Below are positions 23,191 through 32,363 of a stretch of 64,000 nucleotides of DNA, piece after piece. The notes beneath the pieces were generated by a model that worked only from the letters and a program-made list of their open reading frames with translations, had not been told where the DNA came from and did not search any database. Each line of letters begins with the position of its first letter. Position 1 is the stretch's first letter. The DNA is from Pleurostoma richardsiae (lineage: Eukaryota > Ascomycota > Sordariomycetes > Calosphaeriales > Pleurostomataceae). The position numbers and the translations under genes are program-made. The stretch is taken from NCBI GenBank assembly GCA_030052745.1, contig JANBVO010000069.1, positions 1 through 64,000 on the forward strand. Reading direction: 5' to 3'.

Positions 23191-23547
23191 ATGACACCCT
23201 CGAGTGTACCGCTACCAGACTGTGTCGTTGAAGTTAACACCCGGGATCATACGCGGTGCAGGTTCATAACACGGGAGACGAGAAAGATCCAAGACGCAGG
23301 AAAAGTTCGTGAAAAGAAGTTGCTGGCTAGATCTCAGAGAAGGGAGCCTAGTTGGGAGTTTGAGAAGGCTGTGCAGAAGGCAGATGGACCGATCCTCTTA
23401 CGCAATATGCTTCTAGCTGGTCTGGCTAAGCGAGAGAATGAATTACGCCATCGAATTGACACTAACCGAGAGTCCAATAATGAAAGGATGGCCCAGTTGG
23501 AAATATTCAGAAAGGAGACCATGGAGGTCCTCAAAACAATCAAATGA
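23191..23547 (+). CDS. Hypothetical small basic protein with C-terminal coiled coil
   Basis: An ATG-initiated frame of 118 codons. Residues 30-60 are rich in lysine and arginine, and the C-terminal half (AKRENELRHRIDTNRESNNE and ERMAQLEIFRKETMEVLKT) has heptad-like hydrophobic spacing. No cysteine pattern or signal peptide. It may be the last exon of a larger gene or a small free-standing one. Confidence 0.4.
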   Translation: MTPSSVPLPDCVVEVNTRDHTRCRFITRETRKIQDAGKVREKKLLARSQRREPSWEFEKAVQKADGPILLRNMLLAGLAKRENELRHRIDTNRESNNERMAQLEIFRKETMEVLKTIK

Positions 23548-24363
23548 CTAGAGTGGTAGTCCTCTGACTCTGGCCTCCTGCTGTCAGAGTATTCAATGGG
23601 CATTACATTATCTGCACAACGGAATCTGAGGAGAGGTTCTGATTGCCTGTTAATTTCTGTTTCTAAGCTGCACAACGATACTTGACTAGAGTGGCACGTG
23701 CAGTCGCCAGGTATAAAGGGATAGGCCTAGAAAGGTGCGAAAAGATCACATTGCCAGTGACGTTTCTCGAATACACCTCTAGGGCACACCGCCACTAAGG
23801 TAAGGTCGGGTTCCGGGTTTATTTGGGCTGCTGTCTCCGGAGAACAGATCTCAGCATCTCCCGTCACAGGCGCTGTAAAGAGATGAACTCCCATCGAAAT
23901 CGTCTCACGTATTTCATCCCTATCCTCTGATTATATCCAGGTCGAAATTCAAGAGTCGCAAACTTAACGTTGCTAGAAACAAAGGCGCGTGATATCTGAT
24001 CTTGATTCGACTCTATTCACGGTTCAAACTTCCATTTTCTACCACTGCACTAATCCCGATTAATTAACCGTCCAACGGGAAGAACATTCTGCATTTCTCG
24101 TCCTTGTGTGACGCACCGGAAGAAAAGAATATCGCTCAGCGCGTCTAGTGTCCATGAGTGCTTTCAATGATGGGTATTTGGTCGACCCTGCGCAGCACAA
24201 GCAGACTAGAATGCAACTAATTAGTCTATTGAATGCATATATCAATATCAATACGTTGTATAGATGTCGAGATCGACTTCTCGTGATACATAATTTCACG
24301 CTCAAATAACGCTGCGCTCCCAGTCGCTGAGGGTTGACCGAAACATGGCAATCCTTGTATAGC
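23548..24363. other. No gene recognised
   Basis: Noncoding by appearance. Lies between the small basic protein (+) and the small secreted protein (-), so both 3' ends face it. Confidence 0.45.
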
Positions 24364-24870
24364 CTAATCCACAGTTCGGCACGGAGTAATAGAACGTTGG
24401 CAGGCTTTCGGCCTCGGAGCCGTAGTAGTCGCAACAGCTTCGGCATTAACAGCGGCCGCAGCAACGTTGAAGATATTGTCCAGGGCCGGGAGGATAATGC
24501 AGCATCGAGCATAGTTGATAATAGGAACAGTATCCGACATGCCGGTCACACCATCTAGCATATTCACCATTGCACCTAAGACTTGCTGTGTGGTTTGATT
24601 CACCGTGTGAATCATATTGTCGTAGTCATTGTCGCCACAGACAACTCCCAATACGTTCAAATGAGATATTTCGTCCGCCTGAGGCTGTAATCCCATATCT
24701 TCTCTCGGCATGGTATTATCGACAACGCCATTTACTTGGTTGACATCATTGACATATTCATTTATCGCAACGGCGATTGTGTTCGAAGCGGGATTAATGC
24801 ATGTTGTTGGAGCCGCGCGAATGACGATCGCCAATGCGAGGACTGTAAGGAGGTCTCTCAGGGTGGGCAT
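24364..24870 (-). CDS. Small secreted protein, effector-like
   Basis: A 168-codon frame from the ATG at 24870. The first residues MPTLRDLLTVLALAIVIRAA form a clear signal peptide with a likely cleavage after AAP. The mature part has a valine/asparagine-rich helix (INEYVNDVNQVNGVVDN), the segment LNVLGVVCGDNDYDNMI, and IINYARCCIILPALDNIF. The last is close to the INxxRCxxxLPAxD pattern of a class of small secreted fungal proteins; this link is from memory. Six cysteines follow the signal sequence. It probably acts outside the cell, in interaction with a host or the wall. No intron is needed, although the C-terminus could be extended by splicing. Confidence 0.65.
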   Translation of the reverse strand: MPTLRDLLTVLALAIVIRAAPTTCINPASNTIAVAINEYVNDVNQVNGVVDNTMPREDMGLQPQADEISHLNVLGVVCGDNDYDNMIHTVNQTTQQVLGAMVNMLDGVTGMSDTVPIINYARCCIILPALDNIFNVAAAAVNAEAVATTTAPRPKACQRSITPCRTVD

Positions 24871-25706
24871 CTTCGTTTCTGTAGAGGAAATGATGTATAT
24901 GGAGTTCACTATGAGCTTTTCACCATGGTTAGCGACGTGGAGTAGGGGGCACGCTATAGTTATATGGGCCATTCTGTATCAGTCATGCATTTACTGTACC
25001 AGACTCAGATTATGTAAGAGTTTGGAGGTCCTTTCCGTGATGTAATCGGAATGGTAAGGCTCAACACCTTCAATCTTGACCGCAGATGTCGATTCCGAGG
25101 CACTTACCACAATCGCGACAATGCTGACGGGTCGGCGGCTTCGTGGAAAGGGAAGAACACATTTTCGATGCGGTGTGATGTGGTAGAGTCAGCGGTCACC
25201 AAGGCGAGTACCACCGGTCACCTCGAGGTTAGCTGACACTTGGCGGCTAGTCTGGTGCTGACACTCCTTGACGGTGACACTGGCTTCTGCAGGCGTCAGC
25301 AGTGAGAACCGGGAGGATGACCCACCAACGCCGTGGAGCCGAGGTAGCGGAGTCTACGGTCACCGGTCACGGCAGTCGAGCTGACAGCCCCGGCCGTGCA
25401 AGCTCTACGGTGACACAAGCCGGCAATGACACTGGCACCTGCGCGACACTTTCCGCCGGTGTCAGCCATGGTCAAGACGTTAGCAGTTACGTCACGATGA
25501 AGAAGTGTGACCGTGCTGTGGAGTCGAGACGTCAGCACGAGGACCGCACTTGATGCCGAAGCTGCTTAGGTGGAGATTCGACGCGCATGGACAAGGCACA
25601 GTTGATGGTATGGTAGACTGGTTTAGAATTTCTATCTCCATCTCTAGGTATTGGATACAGTGCGTACAGCTATGCTCCTTTCACTGGTGTAACCCCGCGG
25701 ACTGCA
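24871..25706. other. Intergenic region with many GTGACAC/GTCAGC words
   Basis: The first part is the promoter side of the small secreted protein gene. Between about 25190 and 25545 the words TGACAC, GTGACA, GTCAGC and CTGACA recur at short irregular spacing on both strands. No gene is recognised. Confidence 0.45.
25190..25545. repeat. Cluster of TGACAC/GTGTCA-type words
   Basis: Words such as GCTGACAC, GGTGACAC, GTGTCAGC and GGTCACCGGTCAC occur many times in about 355 bases. The order is not strictly tandem, so this is cryptic simplicity rather than a classical satellite. Confidence 0.5.
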
Positions 25707-27233
25707 TCATCCAAGGCGACGGTCATACTTGGCGGATATGCCGTCCAGTCTCGCGTCTCTGCCCTGTTCCTCCAGCCAGATGTCCCCCCGATACGGCCGC
25801 CCGGGCGCCGGATCGCCCTTGGACTGCATAATACGAGATACCTTGTCTGTAAAGCTGCGAGACCATTGCTCCTCGCCGGGATCGTCCCAGTGCAGCTCGA
25901 AGCGAGCCAAGGCTTGGCCGAGAGGCATGGCGCACTCGTGCTGGAGCTCGGTCATGCGCCCGCCACCCTGGATGACGAGTGCGTACATTCGCTTGCACGC
26001 CTCCCGATCGCGAGCGGAGTGGAGGGCGTCGTAGAGCTCGAGGAACATGCTCTCGCACTCCGGGACGACCCAGTGCGAGACGGACGTGAAGAATGACGGT
26101 GCCATCTCGCGCGCGGAAACGGTCGGCTTCCAGTAGGCCAGCGGATCCTCATGCAGCTTCTGAGATGTCATTTCGCTGAGCATCTGGGGGTTCGCGGCTA
26201 GCGCGTCCGCGGCCGGCAGCATCCGCAGATCCACGAGCGACTTCTCGCTCCACCCGGAGAGGTCGGCCACAAGGGACGCGACTTCTGCACCCAGACACTC
26301 GGAGAGGCAACGGACTGCCTCGTTCGCCGACAGGAGACTGACGACGTTGAACGAACAGACGAGTTCGGGGCGGTCGGGCTCGGGCTGGGAGGGCTCGAAA
26401 TGGAAGCGAAAAGACACTGATATGTCTCGAGGCAGCGTCGCGGCCCTGGAGAAGGCGTGATGGTCGACACAGATCTTCAGCTGCTCTTCCGAGAGGCGCG
26501 TGAAGCGCCAGGTGACCGAGGGCGGTTGGTCCACGAGGCGTAGCCGCACTTCGGTAACCACGCCCGCGCCTGCTGCCGCGCCGCCGCGCATGGCGTACAG
26601 CAGCTCCGGCGTGCTGCTCTCGTCCACCTCGACAGCTGAGCCGTCCCACAGGACGATGCGGCCGCCAGTGACCGACTGGCATCCGAGTCCGTAGCGCCGG
26701 GCTAGCGCGATGTCCCATCCTGCCGTGAGGAAGTGGCCGCCGGCCCCGACGCCGAAGCAGTCGCCGTGAGGCACGGCCTTCCCATGCGCCGCCAGGGTGT
26801 CAATGAGCCGTCCCAAGATGCAGCCCGGTTCCACGTAGAGCGTGTCTCCGACGATCCGCTTGTCGGTCATGCCCGCCAGGTTGATCATGATCCCGGAGCA
26901 CGATGCTCCGTTGAAGTATCCGTGACCGCCGCTCTTCACCGAGACAGGGAGTTTGTCGTAGAGATCGAAGGCCTTGAGCAACCTCAAGGTCTCCGCAACG
27001 CCCCATTCGCTCCTGGGCGAGACAACGAGCATGGGCACGACGGCTCCTCGATCGTGCATCATCGCCTCAGGCGGGAAGGCGTGACCATCGGTCTTCTGGG
27101 CTTGGATGCCGTGCCGCTGGAGATGCGCAAGAAACTCCCATAATCGGCACTTGTCCCATTCTTCCCGGCTCAGGGAAAACGCACTAGGTGAGTCGAGCTG
27201 AGCATCGTCAACCGGCTGAGGATGGCCCGCCAT
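25707..27233 (-). CDS. FAD-linked oxidoreductase (FAD_binding_4, berberine-bridge-enzyme-like)
   Basis: A single uninterrupted frame of 508 residues from the ATG at 27233. The FAD-binding domain shows VKSGGHGYFNGASCSGIMIN, whose SGGH histidine is the usual covalent flavin site, and HGDCFGVGAGGHFLTAGWDI, which matches the second attachment site with its cysteine, so bicovalent FAD is possible. The N-terminal part has VVSPRSEWGVAETLRLLKAF, the PCMH-type entry. The C-terminus contains RPYRGDIWL and ISAKYD, which resemble the BBE-domain end. Members oxidise alcohols, sugars or alkaloid-like metabolites; substrate here is unknown. There is no typical signal peptide. GC content is high compared with flanking DNA. 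It is divergent from the 2EXR gene about 260 bases away. Confidence 0.92.
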   Translation of the reverse strand: MAGHPQPVDDAQLDSPSAFSLSREEWDKCRLWEFLAHLQRHGIQAQKTDGHAFPPEAMMHDRGAVVPMLVVSPRSEWGVAETLRLLKAFDLYDKLPVSVKSGGHGYFNGASCSGIMINLAGMTDKRIVGDTLYVEPGCILGRLIDTLAAHGKAVPHGDCFGVGAGGHFLTAGWDIALARRYGLGCQSVTGGRIVLWDGSAVEVDESSTPELLYAMRGGAAAGAGVVTEVRLRLVDQPPSVTWRFTRLSEEQLKICVDHHAFSRAATLPRDISVSFRFHFEPSQPEPDRPELVCSFNVVSLLSANEAVRCLSECLGAEVASLVADLSGWSEKSLVDLRMLPAADALAANPQMLSEMTSQKLHEDPLAYWKPTVSAREMAPSFFTSVSHWVVPECESMFLELYDALHSARDREACKRMYALVIQGGGRMTELQHECAMPLGQALARFELHWDDPGEEQWSRSFTDKVSRIMQSKGDPAPGRPYRGDIWLEEQGRDARLDGISAKYDRRLG

Positions 27234-27492
27234 TGTGCCGGGACTGCGTACCAAGGCCCGTTCGGATCGCGCCGGTGCTGTCGATGTCTCACAGTATCTT
27301 GTTGGACGTGGATCAACGTGGACGAAGGAGATATATGCTTGGAAGAATGTCAGCTAACAGCCTGGGACGTCACTTGCCTGTGCTTCTTGTCATCAGGCGT
27401 CAGCTACCTGCTTACGCACATCCGTAGATTCCAAGAACATGCCGTGCGTATGGGCTGCGCGTTGCCTGGCCGTATAATGTAAAACATGACAC

Positions 27493-28266
27493 ATGATGGG
27501 TCGCAACATGACGATACTTCCTCTTACAGTACCGTCCGATTCTCGTCGAGTATCTGGTGACGGACACGGCGAAGATATCGTGCATGCTATGAACGGGACA
27601 GCCCCCTCATCGTTTCCACGCTTCGCGTCTCTCCCGCCGGAGCTTCGCTCTCTGATCTGGGAATGGACCTTTCCTCCGGCTACAATAGTCGCCACGTGGA
27701 AAGACGGTTCTGGCACGACTCTGAGACGCCTGGAGCCAATGGAGGCCGTATGGATCATGCTTTCTTGTAGGGAGGCAAGGTCTGCACGGCTGCGGAGTCA
27801 CGCCGCAAGCTCGTCCTACAGACAAGAGCCAGGCCACCGCTTGACTCGCGAGGGCTGCTTGCGAGATAGGGTCTGCCTCGGCCAAGACCCGGACGCCTTC
27901 AAGTGCATTGACGCGCTTCTAGCGTCGGAGGTAAGCTTGCCCGTTGGCACCTCCTGCACCGCCTCATCCCGTCTCCCAATCTACGAACATCTCGCGAGCT
28001 TCACTCGACTGATAAGTACCGTTCACGTTTCTGCAGTCAACCCGAGCAGCAGGCCTGTCGACAGTATTGTTCCGTGGCAACTAACTAGCGAATGGCCAAC
28101 CCGGAGGCCACAGCCGATGTGTCGAGGCGGCGCGGGTCGCCTGGTTGGCCCACATGGAGAGACATGCTCATATAGCACTAATAATGAATCATTTTCCAAG
28201 AACGCCACTGGCCATGCCACTATTCGAGGTTCAAAGCACGTTCACCAAGCGACGCTCGGAAGATAG
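27493..28266 (+). CDS. 2EXR domain protein
   Basis: A 257-codon frame starting at an ATG (two further in-frame ATGs at codons 2 and 6). The segment FPRFASLPPELRSLIWEWTF near residues 40-60 is the diagnostic 2EXR motif of fungal proteins of unknown function, and CREAR about 35 residues later fits the family. Beyond about residue 170 similarity fades, so a missed intron or a decayed C-terminus is likely. Function is not known for the family. Confidence 0.65.
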   Translation: MMGRNMTILPLTVPSDSRRVSGDGHGEDIVHAMNGTAPSSFPRFASLPPELRSLIWEWTFPPATIVATWKDGSGTTLRRLEPMEAVWIMLSCREARSARLRSHAASSSYRQEPGHRLTREGCLRDRVCLGQDPDAFKCIDALLASEVSLPVGTSCTASSRLPIYEHLASFTRLISTVHVSAVNPSSRPVDSIVPWQLTSEWPTRRPQPMCRGGAGRLVGPHGETCSYSTNNESFSKNATGHATIRGSKHVHQATLGR

Positions 28267-28395
28267 ACCACCTGGCTGAATCAGCTGTATCCTCCTGGTC
28301 AGTGTTTTGGCGTCGGAAATGCAGACGCCGCGAAGGACCTATGACGCGAGGTAGATTGCCCAACACTGCGGACCAGCGTTGTATAGTCCTTCGAA

Positions 28396-28722
28396 TCAGA
28401 GTCCGCTGCCCATATCCCACCCATACGTCTCGTAGTCTTCATCGGCTTCCAGATCATAGTCGTCTTCATCGTGCGTCTCGCCGTACCTAACGACAGCTGT
28501 AGTATAGAAGTCATGGATTACCTTCAAAACATCATACACAGTCGTGCGCCCTGGTAGGCGCATACATTCCTTTCTACGATCAAAACGGTCATGGAATTCT
28601 AGAGTAACGTCGCCGCGGAAAAGAACCTTTGAGAGTCCGACAGGCTTCTTTGGCTTGAATATTCGTTTAGCCTCCGTAGGGCCAGAACGCGTGGTGCGGA
28701 TCCTACCGGGGGCTATGGACAC
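28396..28722 (-). CDS. Hypothetical protein with acidic C-terminus (incomplete model)
   Basis: A frame of up to 108 codons lacking an ATG at its 5' side; an AG acceptor at CCCCCGGTAG near 28702 could join it to an upstream exon. It contains KVLFRGDVTLEFHDRFDRRK, RLPGRTTVYDVLKVIHDFYT and an acidic tail DEDDYDLEADEDYE. The predicted strand-turn-strand then helix could be a small ubiquitin-like fold, but I do not recognise a family. It may belong to the same transcription unit as the RING-like gene just upstream. Confidence 0.4.
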   Translation of the reverse strand: MSIAPGRIRTTRSGPTEAKRIFKPKKPVGLSKVLFRGDVTLEFHDRFDRRKECMRLPGRTTVYDVLKVIHDFYTTAVVRYGETHDEDDYDLEADEDYETYGWDMGSGL

Positions 28723-28811
28723 GTCTAGTCAGGCGTCAACGGTTGTAATAACTAGATCGTGCAGTCTCCAAATGCTAGCAGGAAAAAAGTATGTCGCACT
28801 CCCTACTGCCA

Positions 28812-29407
28812 TCAATTCTTCGGAGATTTTCGACTCCTCGTAGCCTTTTTCCACCTGCGGGCGACGGCTAGAGACACGCGGACTCTCTTGGCAACCCCGA
28901 CGACCTTCTTTTCCAGCCTCAGAAGAGGTCTCCTGCCGTCATTGCATGTCGGACACGTGTGGCGGCCCTGTCCGCGAGCCGTCTTTGCACAGGCGAGGCA
29001 GTACGTATGGCCTGTTCGCCAGTCAGTGTCAGGGGCTATGGGCGTAGAGGAGCCGTCGTACCACATAGCCGAGCGCATTCACCCCTCCCTGGCAGGCTCT
29101 CGTAGCAGATGCTACAGCTCTGCTCCCGGAACAGCTTCCAGACGAGACCGTGGGCTTGAGCCCGTGGCTGGTGAGCACATTTCCCGCAGACAACCTATGT
29201 CGCGGTTAGCCATCTGCTTACCGCGTCCGGGTTGCCGTGACCTACGAGGCAGGTGCTCAAGTCAGCCATCTCCCCAGGCTTGATGGCCCACGAATCGGTG
29301 AGATGGTGTAGACATATGTAGCAGTTCTCCACGGCGTCCTGCGTCAGGTCGATCACGTCCACCTCGACCGCGTCCACGTCGGTCGCATCCGCCTCGGCCA
29401 CGTCCAT
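28812..29407 (-). CDS. RING-like cysteine-rich protein
   Basis: Three exons: 29246-29407, 29083-29194 and 28812-29011. All joins keep frame and have GT and AG ends. From the ATG at 29407 the protein begins acidic (DVAEADATDVDAVEVDVIDL). It then shows ENCYICLHHLTDSW, TCLVVCGKCAHQ, SCSICYESLPGRGHTYCLAC and HTCPTCNDGRR, giving successive CxxC pairs spaced like a RING or double zinc-ribbon. The tail is very basic (ARRWKKATRSRKSPKN). The open frame continues 5' of this ATG with another CPSC pair but no start, so an upstream exon may exist. An E3 ubiquitin ligase role is possible; the cysteine spacing is not a textbook RING. The next gene on the same strand is the alpha/beta-hydrolase relic. Confidence 0.6.
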
Positions 29408-29968
29408 TTCGGTTGGAGCGATTCTCCTGGCACACGAGGGGCAAGTCAATTTGGCTTCGTCTCTTTAATCATTGCTGGCATTTGCCCCCGGATTGGCCAA
29501 TAAAGGGACAGCTGGCAAGACTGAAGAAGACGGTGGATCTACACACTGCTCTCTTGCAGCCTCCATTACCGGTTGGACGTGGAGGGCGGCTAATTATTTA
29601 TAAGCACGCTTGGAATCTGCCTGTTCGTCCCCCCCCACCCGAGGCCCCGGGCCGCACGACATGGGTACGACCTAGGTACCCTCTTCTGGGCTATGAAATC
29701 TACTACCGCCGCGAAGAGATAGAAGCAGCCTTCTGCCTGCAGCCATCACTCGAGTTCGATGATTGGTCCTGGCCGGCTGGCCAACCCTCTCGCCTCCAGG
29801 GCAGACCACATACAGCTAGGCAGATGATGAAACTAAGTCTTCTTTCTACGCCTATATCTTGCCTAGTCTTGCTTCGTTTGTCCGCATTTACCCTAGCGGT
29901 CGCCATTCATCCTAGGATTCAGCTCCACGGTCTGCCCGGGCCCGCCTACAGCTCGTCATGTCCATTGT
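29408..29968. other. No gene recognised
   Basis: A plus-strand frame crosses this stretch and includes a short hydrophobic signal-like segment near 29824-29890, but it overlaps the minus-strand hydrolase 3' end and lacks support. Confidence 0.4.
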
Positions 29969-30691
29969 TCATTTCAAGTGCTCGAATATGTCATCGAGTC
30001 CGTCGTCCCAGGCCTGCGTGATGAACGCGTGGACTGCAGAAGCAAACACCGCAGGGTCGTGCCTGTTCCAGCCCCGGCCGAGCCCGCGGGCGACTTTGAC
30101 AGACACATTGTGTGTCGAGTCTAGTTTCTGTTGAAGACGCAGTGCCGCTCGACATGGCGGCCAGCTCCTGGGGGATCGAAACGTGGCGACGATCATGCCT
30201 GGAGCCCCGATCCGGCCGTCTTGGTCCTCCCGGAGCAGCCTTGCGAGGGCGCGGCAGTCATCTAGGGAGAATGACGGGAGCAGCGTGCCACGTGTGCGCA
30301 GCTTGTGAACGGCGAATATGACGTAGGGCAGGGCCAGCCGCTCGCAGAGAGACCAGTCCCGGTATCCGGAGACAAACAAGGTACTGACCAGGCTCTCGTT
30401 GTCCTGCGCGAGCAGGACCGCGATGTGGGCCCCGGCGCCCGATGCGACGACATGTGCCACTCTCCTCTGGGCCTTTTCTCAAATCAGGTTGGCCAGGAGA
30501 GAGACGGGCCTGGAACTGCTGGAGAGGTCGCCGGCCCTCAGGCACGCAATGAGGACGTGGAAATCTCCACACGTCCGTAAGTGGAAGAGAACGCCCGCCC
30601 ACTGATCGCCGGTCGACAGCGGGCTGTGGATGAAGAGTATAGTCTGCCGGCCTCTCGGGTTGTCCTCCTGGAACTTGGGGAGCGACAGCAT
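29969..30691 (-). pseudogene. Alpha/beta-hydrolase-fold protein, probable pseudogene
   Basis: From the ATG at 30691 the frame gives TILFIHSPLSTGDQWAGVLF, the oxyanion-side start of an alpha/beta hydrolase, then SSSSRPVSLLANLI, a TGA, and continues in the same frame with RRVAHVVASGAGAHIAVLLA and LVSTLFVSGY to a stop at 29969. About 240 codons are present in all. The TGA stands where relatives carry arginine, consistent with CGA to TGA. The nucleophile elbow, usually G-x-S-x-G, reads ASGAGAH when aligned, with glycine at the serine position, so activity would be lost even without the stop. Both points suggest a decayed gene or a non-enzymatic remnant. Confidence 0.6.
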
Positions 30692-31445
30692 GGCTGGTGC
30701 GTCTAGGACAAGTGACCACCTACAATCAGAAGAGCGACTTGGACAAAGAATGAAGCCGGAGAGCACCTTTATCTCAGAAAGTCATAAAGCGGACACCCGT
30801 ATCTGTTCTTCCTATAAGTATTCGGCTTTGCTGCCTTTGCCGGTCTCGGTGACGTGCCTCAGCTCTCCTGACTTCTAGTTTCTCTTCTGAATTCCATCTC
30901 CCTTTTCTATCCTTGTGTTCTACAGTTCGTGCACCGTATCTCCCGGCGTGCTCTTGTGCGCTCATGAGGCTGTCGAAAGCAAGGGCTTCCGCGCCGTATC
31001 AGAATCATGGTATGATGACCATGTGGCGATGACACTCTTCTGTCTCCACCGATTGGTAAATCAAGGGTCCACATTACGTTAGGCCAATCCAAGATCAGCC
31101 TGGGAGTGACCCTCGAAGACGACCGTGCCATGTCAGCGTCCAGATCGCACCACTACGCCCTCACCACTACGACCTTGCCACTACGACCTTGCCACTACGA
31201 CACAAGGTCTTCAGATTGAGAGAGGAGCCCGGCGACACTCGCAAATCAAGATCCGTAGGGGACGGTCGTATTTTGATGCTGCCGGACGATGACCGTACAT
31301 ATTTATACCACAGAGTAGCCACCACAATGCCGCACCTCAGGAACGCTTTTCGGCCTGGGCTTTCTTCCCTTCCTCGATGAACATATTTGTGACCTCCGTA
31401 CTGAAGCCGTGTCAGAAACTCGCCGCTTAATTCCCGGGTGGTCTC
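30692..31445. other. No gene recognised
   Basis: The first part is the likely promoter of the hydrolase relic. A short tandem repeat lies at 31163-31201. Frames on either strand are not supported. Confidence 0.4.
31163..31201 (+). repeat. Tandem repeat of CCACTACGACCTTG
   Basis: Almost three copies of a 14-base unit, preceded at 31150 by a diverged copy (CCACTACGCCCTCA). Confidence 0.85.
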
Positions 31446-31734
31446 TTACAGAGCATTCAACTGTGTCGACACGGTGATCCCAAGGAGCTTGGATATCTGC
31501 TCAATCTTGGCTTTGAGACTGTCCACCGTACAACTGAGGCTCTCTATATCCTTCTTGACTTCGGCAAGCCTCATGGGCATCAGCATCAGGCTCGTCACGG
31601 GGAGTCTGGACTCTGTCTCACTCCTTCCCCAGGTCTCTCCGTGGCTGTACAGGCTCGGGGCCCGCATTGGCCGGGCCGCCATATGGCCAGTTGTTGCTAG
31701 ATGACGAGATGTTGAACCCCGGCCAGTCAGACAT
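31446..31734 (-). CDS. 78-residue coiled-coil (leucine-zipper-like) protein
   Basis: Two exons, 31622-31734 and 31446-31569, join in frame over a 52-nt intron. The ATG at 31734 starts MSDWPGFNISSSSNNWPYGG, an aromatic and serine-rich segment. After the splice the C-terminal part LAEVKKDIESLSCTVDSLKA and KIEQISKLLGIT has heptad spacing of leucine, isoleucine and valine. No DNA-binding basic region is present. The small size and zipper-only make-up suggest a dimerisation partner or inhibitor, perhaps of the bZIP-like protein encoded 2 kb away, but this is only inference. No family recognised. Confidence 0.5.
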
Positions 31735-31749
31735 TGTAGGAGGCAGTCC

Positions 31750-31860
31750 GTGCGCGGCACGGAGAGAGAAGGAATAGCCCTGGAGGGGAGGGTGGAAACG
31801 AGGGGAGGTGGAAGCGAGGGGAGGGGAAGAGAGGGGAGGGGAAGAGAGCGGCTCAGGTCT
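31750..31860 (+). repeat. Purine-rich GAGGGGA tract
   Basis: Almost all A and G on the plus strand with irregular repeats of GAGGGGAGGGGAAGAG. It lies directly upstream of the minus-strand 78-residue gene and could be a promoter element or simple polypurine repeat. Confidence 0.7.
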
Positions 31861-32021
31861 AGGCCGGAGATTCGGGAGACAGAAGAGGGATTTGTATTCT
31901 TATATACAACTACCCAGCAAGCACCCCCCAGCGGTCTTCGACCCACCCAGCCCCTTCCTACCACGGCCTAGCCTGCTCTGTCCGGCGGATGGCTCCCAGA
32001 CCTGCGGCGAGTTAGGACCAG

Positions 32022-32363
32022 TCACAGGGGATCTCGTGGAGGAGGCACAACTGACTTTGCAATCTCGATCAGCTTGGTCAACTTCTGAGAGGCCGGGACG
32101 CCATCCCACAGGCACTGTTCGAACTCCTCCGCCGTCTTGTGGTCCTTGATAATACACAGAATGAGTGCTTGGATCTCCGCCTTCTCGTCCTTGACCCTGC
32201 ATGCATAGCTAGACGCCAGCTCGGACTTTTGCAGGACATGTAGCACGACCGCCATCCTCTGGACCGGGCTGAGTTCGGGCGGCGCGGGCTGAGGAGCCTC
32301 CTGTCCGATCCGTGGAGGAAACGAGATGAATTCGTGAGGTAGCCTAGGAGAAGAGGGCGGCAT
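32022..32363 (-). CDS. Hypothetical 113-residue protein
   Basis: A frame from the ATG at 32363. A proline-rich N-terminus (PPSSPRLPHEFISFPP, then APQPAPPELSP) precedes a helical part with QRMAVVLHVLQKSELASSYA, EIQALILCIIKDHKTAEEFE and ASQKLTKLIEIAKSVVPPP. The open frame extends further 5' without an ATG (DAASTTTDE). No family recognised. It lies upstream of the 78-residue gene on the same strand and could share a transcript or be an upstream exon of it. Confidence 0.5.
   Translation of the reverse strand: MPPSSPRLPHEFISFPPRIGQEAPQPAPPELSPVQRMAVVLHVLQKSELASSYACRVKDEKAEIQALILCIIKDHKTAEEFEQCLWDGVPASQKLTKLIEIAKSVVPPPRDPL

Noticed and set aside
29413-30021. Plus-strand 202-codon frame with an internal signal-like stretch
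   Set aside because: It begins without ATG, overlaps the RING-like gene's 5' side and the hydrolase 3' end, and only a short hydrophobic run supports it.
31446-31964. Single 172-codon minus-strand frame
   Set aside because: Its first half is proline/serine-rich low-complexity DNA opposite a purine tract; the two-exon 78-residue model with ATG at 31734 explains the coiled-coil end better.
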